Shown: in pieces, positions 14,210-19,365 of the stretch
How positions within the stretch are numbered: the stretch's first letter is position 1
How the letters are laid out: each line of letters starts with the position of its first letter
Assembly: GCA_034440595.1 (NCBI GenBank)
Contig: JAWXCH010000075.1
Coordinates: 1 to 19,365 of the forward strand
Length of the DNA stretch: 19,365 nt
Source of the DNA: JAWXCH01 sp034440595
GTDB taxonomy: Bacteria; Planctomycetota; Planctomycetia; Pirellulales; JALHPA01
Reading direction: 5' to 3'
The notes under the pieces: generated by a model
What the model saw: only the letters and a program-made list of their open reading frames with translations
The model's database searches: none
Told to the model about the DNA's origin: nothing
Position numbers and translations under genes: made by a program

Positions 14210-15250
14210 TTAGCTATACCTCCCTCCTCTTAAATCCAACTCGCCGGCAAAATGACACGCCGCAAAATGACCGGGCCGGATCTCGCGCAGTTGCGGTTCT
14301 TCCGTAGTACAACGCGGCGGTTGGCTGAACGGGCAGCGCGGATGAAACTTGCACCCGCTCGGGAAATGCAACGGGCTAGGGACCATGCCCGGTATGGTGT
14401 TCAATCGCTGATCTTTTGGCTTGCCCGGTTCTGGCCGCGATTGGAACAGCCCATAGGTGTACGGGTGCAACGGATTGGCAAACAGCTCGCGAACCGGCGC
14501 GTACTCGACGACCTTTGAGGCATACATCACCGCCACATCGTCCGCCATCTCAGCAATGATGCCCAGGTCGTGCGTGATGATCAGAATCGACATGCCTGTC
14601 TCGGCTTGCAATTGCCGCAGCAGGTCCAATACCTGTGCCTGAATGGTGACATCCAGCGCCGTCGTCGGTTCGTCAGCAATCAATAGCTGCGGGTTACAAG
14701 ATAACGCCATCGCAATCATCGCACGCTGCCGCATGCCGCCGGAGAATTGGTGCGGGTACTCGTCAACCCGTTTTTCAGGAACAGGAATCCGCACTTTGTG
14801 CAGCATTTCAATGGTGCGATTGCGCGCTTCGTCTTTGCTGACATGCTGGTGGAGGCGGATTGCTTCGCCGATTTGTGCTCCAATGGTAAAGACCGGGTTG
14901 AGCGAGGTCATCGGCTCCTGAAAAATCATCGATATTCGCGACCCGCGTATCGAACGGAGCTGCTTTTCCGGTAACTCAGAAAGCACCAGCGGAGCAGCAT
15001 CGCCATGTGCTGCCGATCCATTCTGCTGCGGGTACATGGTGATGGATCCTCCGGCAATCCGGCCCGGTGCACCGACCAACCGCATGATGGACATGGCGGT
15101 AACCGACTTGCCACAGCCGCTTTCGCCAACGATACCGAGCGTCTTGCCGCGTGGAATACGTAGCGAAACATCGTCGACCGCCTTCACCACACCGTTCTCG
15201 GTGTAGAAGTAGGTCTTCAAGTTCTGGATGTCGACGAGCGTATCGGACAT
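14210..15250 (-). CDS. oppD: Oligopeptide ABC transporter ATP-binding protein (OppD-like)
   Basis: Second ATPase subunit of the peptide importer. Residues: Walker A GESGCGKS 42-49, Q-loop Gln111 within FQEPMTSLNP, signature SGGMR 170-174, Walker B LLIADE 189-194, His227. SGGMRQRAMIAMAL and IADEPTTALDVTIQAQ are diagnostic for OppD/DppD as opposed to OppF. The C-terminal extension has PLHPYTYGL and GCKFHPRCPFSQPPRC, with Cys300, 306, 314 and 332 as likely cluster ligands. A short insertion with Gln/Ala/Gly at about 74-88 sits between the Walker A helix and the Q-loop. 346 residues is a normal length. Start ATG at 15250 (reverse strand); 75 bases separate it from oppC, and this gap holds a copy of the 24-nt palindromic repeat. 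Confidence 0.93.
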   Translation of the reverse strand: MSDTLVDIQNLKTYFYTENGVVKAVDDVSLRIPRGKTLGIVGESGCGKSVTAMSIMRLVGAPGRIAGGSITMYPQQNGSAAHGDAAPLVLSELPEKQLRSIRGSRISMIFQEPMTSLNPVFTIGAQIGEAIRLHQHVSKDEARNRTIEMLHKVRIPVPEKRVDEYPHQFSGGMRQRAMIAMALSCNPQLLIADEPTTALDVTIQAQVLDLLRQLQAETGMSILIITHDLGIIAEMADDVAVMYASKVVEYAPVRELFANPLHPYTYGLFQSRPEPGKPKDQRLNTIPGMVPSPLHFPSGCKFHPRCPFSQPPRCTTEEPQLREIRPGHFAACHFAGELDLRGGRYS

Positions 15251-15293
15251 GGTGCCGCTTAGTTGGACGTTAAATCAATGTGATGTGAAAAAG

Positions 15294-15317
15294 GTGTGCC
15301 ACTGGCTCTGCCAGTGC
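15294..15317. repeat. 24-nt palindromic dispersed repeat, copy 2
   Basis: Exact second copy of the element at 12818-12841, same orientation on the plus strand, with the CACTGGC-TCT-GCCAGTG hairpin. It lies in the 75-bp gap between oppC and oppD, inside one apparent operon, which argues against a strong terminator role. Confidence 0.8.
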
Positions 15318-15325
15318 TTGATTGA

Positions 15326-16486
15326 TCATTTGCCGGCCTCACGTAGTCGTGGATCGGTGGCTTCCTGAATTCCTTCGCCAATCAAGTTGTAGGCCAGCAC
15401 TGCCAAAAAGATCGCGCCTCCTGGAAAGACGATCAGCCACCACATGGCCAAATTGGATTGTGCCGAAGAGAGGACTTTACCCCAACTGGCTCCTGATCCA
15501 CCTAGCCCCAGAAAACTGAGCGCGCTCTCGGTCAGAATAGCGGAAGCGATACCAAACGTGATCGGAACTAAAATCGGTGCCAAAGCATTCGGCAATATAT
15601 GTCGGAAAATGATTCGTAATGGTCCGGCACCCAGCGCACGCGCGGCGGTGGTGAACTCGGAATTTCGCAATTTTAGAAACTCAGCACGCGTCAGACGTGC
15701 AATTCCGGTCCAGCCGGTCAGCCCCAGGACTGCCATGATGTACCAGATCGATGGTTTCTCGATGATGGCGATCATGGCCAGGATCAGCACCAGCGATGGA
15801 ATGCACATCACCACTTCCAGAATGCGACTGAGTAGTACGTCGACGAATCCACCAAAGTAGCCGGCCATGGCACCGAGTGGAATGCCGATGGCGGCGGCGA
15901 TTCCCATCGAAACAAATCCTACCAACAGCGCGGTGGTGGTTCCGTGTACCATTTGTGCGAAGACATCGATCCCATTCTGGTCGGTGCCAAACCACGAAAA
16001 TTTGTCGGGAGCGCCTTGATCGCCGCTTCGGTTTTCCGGAATGTTTTCCCGTTCTCCTTCACCGATTCGGCGAAACGGATCCTGATAGACCAAGGGATAG
16101 ATCACCCAGTTTTTCGGGTCTTTTTCAAAGAGTGATTCTTTGTACTTCTTAAAGAATGGAGGCTTACTGAAGATCGCATTCTCCCAGTTGGGGTTGTAAT
16201 ACCCAAACACTGGATAGTATGTCACTCCCTTGTAGTGACAGGCGATTGGCTTGCTACCGACAATGAACGGAGAAAAGATGGCCACCAGAACGAGAAAGCA
16301 GACAAACAACAGCGCCAACATGGCCAACTTGCGACGACGGAATCGCCTCCAAGCCTCTCCCCAAAACCCGCGCGATCCCGTGGCTTCGCCACCAAACATT
16401 ACCGTCGACTCACCCCCGATTGGTGAGGGAACCGGCACCGATTGTGCGACGTTTTCCGGCGGGATGAGGGGATCGACTTCGGTCAC
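15326..16486 (-). CDS. oppC: Oligopeptide ABC transporter permease (OppC-like, YejE-type external insertion)
   Basis: Inner-membrane permease of the peptide importer, 386 residues. After a Pro-rich cytosolic N-terminus, helix 1 lies at about 55-77, then a long external segment at 78-166, then the family motif FGTDQNGIDVFAQMVHGTTTALLVG and five further helices (about 184-208, 215-242, 247-262, 305-325, 348-370). The ATPase-contact EAA loop is FTTAARALGAGPLRIIFRHILPN (about 278-300). Ordinary OppC/DppC proteins have a much shorter segment after helix 1; the extra part here, with KPIACHYKGVTYYPVF, resembles YejE, the permease of the E. coli YejABEF peptide/microcin C importer, which I recall has a KPL-YKG-YFPV stretch at this place. 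It partners with the OppB-like protein 57 bases upstream. ATG at 16486 (reverse strand). Confidence 0.92.
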   Translation of the reverse strand: MTEVDPLIPPENVAQSVPVPSPIGGESTVMFGGEATGSRGFWGEAWRRFRRRKLAMLALLFVCFLVLVAIFSPFIVGSKPIACHYKGVTYYPVFGYYNPNWENAIFSKPPFFKKYKESLFEKDPKNWVIYPLVYQDPFRRIGEGERENIPENRSGDQGAPDKFSWFGTDQNGIDVFAQMVHGTTTALLVGFVSMGIAAAIGIPLGAMAGYFGGFVDVLLSRILEVVMCIPSLVLILAMIAIIEKPSIWYIMAVLGLTGWTGIARLTRAEFLKLRNSEFTTAARALGAGPLRIIFRHILPNALAPILVPITFGIASAILTESALSFLGLGGSGASWGKVLSSAQSNLAMWWLIVFPGGAIFLAVLAYNLIGEGIQEATDPRLREAGK

Positions 16487-16543
16487 GCGAACTCTCGAAA
16501 GCAGTTGAGTCGGGAAATCTGAGCTATCCGTAAAAGTAATCGC

Positions 16544-17569
16544 TTAGCTGTAGGTGACGCGTGGATCGACAACTGCATACAGTAAATCGGCCAGCAGTTG
16601 TCCCAACAAGGTGATTATCGAGAAGATCAAAACCAGGCCCATGGTAACATCGGCGTCGCGCGTGGTGATGGATTCAAACATCAAACTCCCCATACCGGGC
16701 CAGGAAAAAATCTTCTCCAAAATGATGGCACCGCTTAGCAACGCCGGCAATGTTAGCCCGATCAAAGTGACAAAGGGGATCAGCGAATTGCGAAAGCCAT
16801 GATGCACCAAAACGCGAATCGGCCCCAGTCCTTTGGCACGCGCAGTGCGAATATAGTCTTGCCGCATGACCTCTTGCATGTTGGCACGAATGAAGCGGCT
16901 TTCGTAGGCCAGCACGCCATACGTAAAGCAAATCACCGGCAGGACCGAATGTTGCACGATGTCCCAGACCTTGCCGGCGGTCGTGAATTCGTCGTACTCA
17001 AGACTCGATGAGTGCATGCCATGCAGCGGCAGTTCCAACCAGGTCCCTTCCAGCTTGACGGCGAAGTAACTTTGCAAAAGCAGCGCCGCGACAAAACTGG
17101 GAAGCGAGTAAAGCATATACAGGCCCGTACTGATCACGCGTTCGTCGACTCTGCCTCCGCGCGCGGTCGCATACAGACCGATGGGTATGGAAAGCAAATA
17201 GGCAATGGTCAGTGAGCTGATCGAGAGCATCAGCGTGGGACCGATGCGCTCTCCAATGACGGTTGTCACCGGGCGCTTTTCGCGGTACGACTGACCGAGG
17301 TCGACATATGGCCGCCAGTTTTCGGCGTCCCAGTTGACAACGTTAACGGCCCACTTGAAGTAGCCGAAGTACCAAGGCAGGTTCAGACCCCGCGCCTCGC
17401 GCATTCGTTCTTCGTCTGCTTTGTTAATTTTCATGCCGGGGTCCATTGCGCCATATTCAGCCGAGACGGAATCCCCCGGCATCATGCGGATCAGGCCATA
17501 GACGAGCATGGTGATCAGCACCAGCGTCAGGCACCCCAGCAGTATTCGGCGAAACAGGTAGGTCACCAT
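16544..17569 (-). CDS. oppB: Oligopeptide ABC transporter permease (OppB-like)
   Basis: Second permease subunit, 341 residues. It begins with the classic MVTYLFRRILLGCLTLVLITMLVYGLIRMMPGD pattern: helix 1 at about 8-28, then a polar external loop to about 105, then five helices from about 115. The EAA loop is DYIRTARAKGLGPIRVLVHHGFRNSLIP, contacting the ATPases. The end, LLADLLYAVVDPRVTYS, is the usual OppB/DppB/YejB finish. The external loop contains MKINKADEERMREARGLNLPWYFGYFKW, the family's 'LGLDKPLLVQY' position. It follows the binding-protein gene by 65 bases and precedes oppC by 57, so it is co-transcribed. Start ATG at 17569 on the reverse strand; the lengths and motifs fit the family without gaps. 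Confidence 0.93.
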   Translation of the reverse strand: MVTYLFRRILLGCLTLVLITMLVYGLIRMMPGDSVSAEYGAMDPGMKINKADEERMREARGLNLPWYFGYFKWAVNVVNWDAENWRPYVDLGQSYREKRPVTTVIGERIGPTLMLSISSLTIAYLLSIPIGLYATARGGRVDERVISTGLYMLYSLPSFVAALLLQSYFAVKLEGTWLELPLHGMHSSSLEYDEFTTAGKVWDIVQHSVLPVICFTYGVLAYESRFIRANMQEVMRQDYIRTARAKGLGPIRVLVHHGFRNSLIPFVTLIGLTLPALLSGAIILEKIFSWPGMGSLMFESITTRDADVTMGLVLIFSIITLLGQLLADLLYAVVDPRVTYS

Positions 17570-17634
17570 CTAATCAGTTACCGTACGATTGGCTATCAAT
17601 GATCAATTCCGCAGTGACATGGTGGCAAAGCGAA

Positions 17635-19365
17635 CTACTTCGTCGCTGACCAGATGGAATTGAAGCCGGGAGAGTAATTGTACGGTCCACGCGGGCTAAA
17701 CATGTAACCGCGCAGATTCTTGTTGAAGCCGTAAAAACTGCTCTGATAATAGAGGAACGTGCAAGGATGATCATTGTAGATCTGTTCGTGGATCTTCGCA
17801 TAGATGGCGGCGCGCTTCTCGCGATCGTATTCCGCCTTGCCATCCAAGAACAGTTGATCGACTTTCGGGTGGGAGTAACTCAAGTAGTTGCGGCCGGTCT
17901 TGATGGCGTCCGTGGTCCACACATTCTCGCTGGTGTCGGGATCTGCACCACTGCCCCACCCTCCAAAATAGGCGTCGAACTTGCGTTTTCCCATCAATTC
18001 CTGAAGCGTTGTAAACTCGACTGGCCGGACGGTGCAACGAATCCCCAACTGATCCAGGTTGACCTTTAGCAAGTTACACAACTTGACGCGATCCGGCTTG
18101 TTCGCTGTCAAAATCGTGAACTGGAATGGGATCCGTTTACCATCAACCACCTTGTCTAGCACCCCGTCATTGTCCGTGTCTTCCCAGCCGGCTTCTTGCA
18201 ACAACTCGTATGCCTTTTCCAAGTCCTGTTTGTAAATCTTGCCGGGCTTTTTGGGAAACATCCACGAAGCAGGATGAAAGATCCCTTGGCATGGTTCGTA
18301 CAGACCGTGATACATGGTCTTCAGCATTTCGTCGTGATCGAATGCATACGACATCGCTTCGCGCGTTTTCTTATCCGAAAAATAGTCTGACTCGTTGTTC
18401 CAGCCAAAATAGAAATAGGTGTATTCCTGGCCGGTTGCTTTAGTGTTGTGTTTGTAAAAGTCCGAACCGCCGGTCTGCGAAGTCCATTGTTCGGGCGTCA
18501 GGATCATTTCATCGAGTTTGCCAGACTTGAGTGCCAACAGAGCCGTATTGCCATCTTCGATTACGCTGAAGCGAATGCGTTTGAAGTAGGGCTTGTTGCG
18601 AACCTGCTTCCCTTCAAACATGTAGTAGCCTTCGCGCCGCTCCAGCACGATCTCCTGCCCGCGTCGGCGTGTGGTGATAACGTACGGCCCGCTACAGACG
18701 GGGTTGTTCTCAAACTTCACATGGTGCTTGCTATTTACCAGCGTCACATCCTCTGCGATGGAGTCTTCATAAACGTGCCTGGGCAGGATTGGAAAGTTAA
18801 CGTTCCAAATGTTGGTCGCCAGCGCCTGCTTATGAAAGAAAACCACCGTGTAGTCGTCGTAGGCCTCGACCCAGCGCAGCTCATTAGTTCCCGAGCGTAC
18901 GGCAGGGATAGGAATCTTGGGATTCATGATCGTGCGGAACGAGAACGCCACGTCGTGCGCCGTCATCGGCTTGCCGTCGGACCAGGTGAGATCCTTGCGC
19001 ATCACGACCTTATCGTACATCTTATCTTTGCTGGTTTCCCAACTGACGACCGTATCCGCAGAGGCAAAGGGGGCTAAATTCCAATCGAAACCAAACAAGC
19101 CGCTCCCAGTCAGCCCAAGCACATCGAACTCAGAGGTGGAACTAATCAAGATTGGACTAGTGCTCTTTACATCCCCAGAGATATGCCGCTCGATCGTCGC
19201 CTCATAATTCACATCACTATCGTTCGCTGGCGGTCGGCCAACGGAACTGAGAATCTTGGAGTTGATCGACGGGGAAGTGTTCTTGAGGGCCAATGCTTCG
19301 GCCACCGGAATCGGCTTTGGCTGCTTGGCCCAGTATTCGCGAATCAGTTTTTCCCCGTCCAGGAC
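17635..19365 (-). CDS. oppA: Peptide ABC transporter substrate-binding protein (SBP_bac_5), partial
   Basis: Extracytoplasmic binding protein of the peptide importer, family 5 (OppA/DppA/YejA type). 576 residues are visible. The frame stays open to the right edge, so the signal peptide and true start lie outside; the GTG at 19305 is internal. Features: LGLTGSGLFGFDWNLAPFAS (first lobe), LTWSDGKPMTAHDVAFSF (the family signature), CSGPYVITTRRRGQEIVLERREGYY, YFYFGWNNESDYFSDKKTREAMSYAFDHDEML, a DTDNDGVLDKV loop resembling a Ca-binding turn but common in this family, and a C-terminal HPKVDQLFLDGKAEYDREKRAAIYAKI. It is first in transcription order and directly precedes oppB, giving the canonical A-B-C-D-F order. 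Peptide uptake is inferred from the family; nickel or sugar-conjugate binding is not excluded. Confidence 0.93.
   Translation of the reverse strand, partial: VLDGEKLIREYWAKQPKPIPVAEALALKNTSPSINSKILSSVGRPPANDSDVNYEATIERHISGDVKSTSPILISSTSEFDVLGLTGSGLFGFDWNLAPFASADTVVSWETSKDKMYDKVVMRKDLTWSDGKPMTAHDVAFSFRTIMNPKIPIPAVRSGTNELRWVEAYDDYTVVFFHKQALATNIWNVNFPILPRHVYEDSIAEDVTLVNSKHHVKFENNPVCSGPYVITTRRRGQEIVLERREGYYMFEGKQVRNKPYFKRIRFSVIEDGNTALLALKSGKLDEMILTPEQWTSQTGGSDFYKHNTKATGQEYTYFYFGWNNESDYFSDKKTREAMSYAFDHDEMLKTMYHGLYEPCQGIFHPASWMFPKKPGKIYKQDLEKAYELLQEAGWEDTDNDGVLDKVVDGKRIPFQFTILTANKPDRVKLCNLLKVNLDQLGIRCTVRPVEFTTLQELMGKRKFDAYFGGWGSGADPDTSENVWTTDAIKTGRNYLSYSHPKVDQLFLDGKAEYDREKRAAIYAKIHEQIYNDHPCTFLYYQSSFYGFNKNLRGYMFSPRGPYNYSPGFNSIWSATK

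Noticed and set aside
18448..19077. 209-codon plus-strand frame opposite the peptide-binding protein
   Set aside because: Antisense to a strongly supported SBP_bac_5 coding region; a mirror frame of codon bias.
19303..19305. GTG as the start of the peptide-binding protein
   Set aside because: The frame stays open to the window edge, and no signal peptide follows this codon, so the gene is truncated by the window.

Overview
The window is most likely chromosomal DNA of a planctomycete, probably close to the Pirellulales. Evidence: a small two-helix membrane protein begins with the Asn-Pro-Tyr-Gln N-terminus frequent in that phylum; there is an exported DUF1080 protein, a stand-alone ExeA-type ATPase, a TsaC/low-molecular-weight phosphatase fusion next to rpiB, few strong Shine-Dalgarno sites, and dispersed palindromic repeats in intergenic DNA. 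The taxonomic call is inference from these gene types. No rRNA, tRNA, CRISPR array, transposase or phage gene was recognised.

Left part (1-6500, all plus strand). A possible 18-codon gene tail lies at the left edge. Then come an ExeA-like AAA ATPase closed by a clear intrinsic terminator (1160-1197), an unrecognised acidic cytosolic protein, the small NPYQ membrane protein, a secreted DUF1080 (3-keto-disaccharide hydrolase family) protein, and epmA, the EF-P lysyl-transferase, which nearly abuts the DUF1080 gene. A sigma70-like promoter at 4617-4646 precedes a gene fusing an L-threonylcarbamoyladenylate synthase (tRNA t6A pathway) to a YwlE-type phosphatase. That gene is followed by rpiB across a short gap holding a GNRA-loop hairpin. 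This keeps the grouping of Bacillus ywlC-ywlE-ywlF.

Middle part (6500-12850, plus strand). A 1196-residue protein joins an N-terminal block of about eight membrane helices to a patatin-like lipase domain with an apparent Ser-Asp dyad and a helical tail. After about 400 bp without a convincing gene comes a c-di-GMP pair: a membrane-anchored protein with one intact and one degenerate GGDEF domain, then 30 bp later a PilZ domain protein.

Right part (12892-19365, minus strand). A five-gene oligopeptide ABC importer has the order oppA-oppB-oppC-oppD-oppF in the direction of transcription. The binding protein runs off the right edge. An unusually long external segment in the OppC-like permease recalls the YejE subfamily. 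A 24-nt palindromic repeat occurs twice, once between the convergent pilZ and oppF genes and once inside the opp operon; a second, diverged palindromic pair lies between oppD and oppF.

The most interesting items are the TsaC/phosphoarginine-phosphatase-like fusion, the membrane-patatin protein, and the tandem GGDEF protein, whose inactive copy alone keeps the RxxD inhibitory-site motif. I see nothing that is clearly a wholly new multi-gene system.
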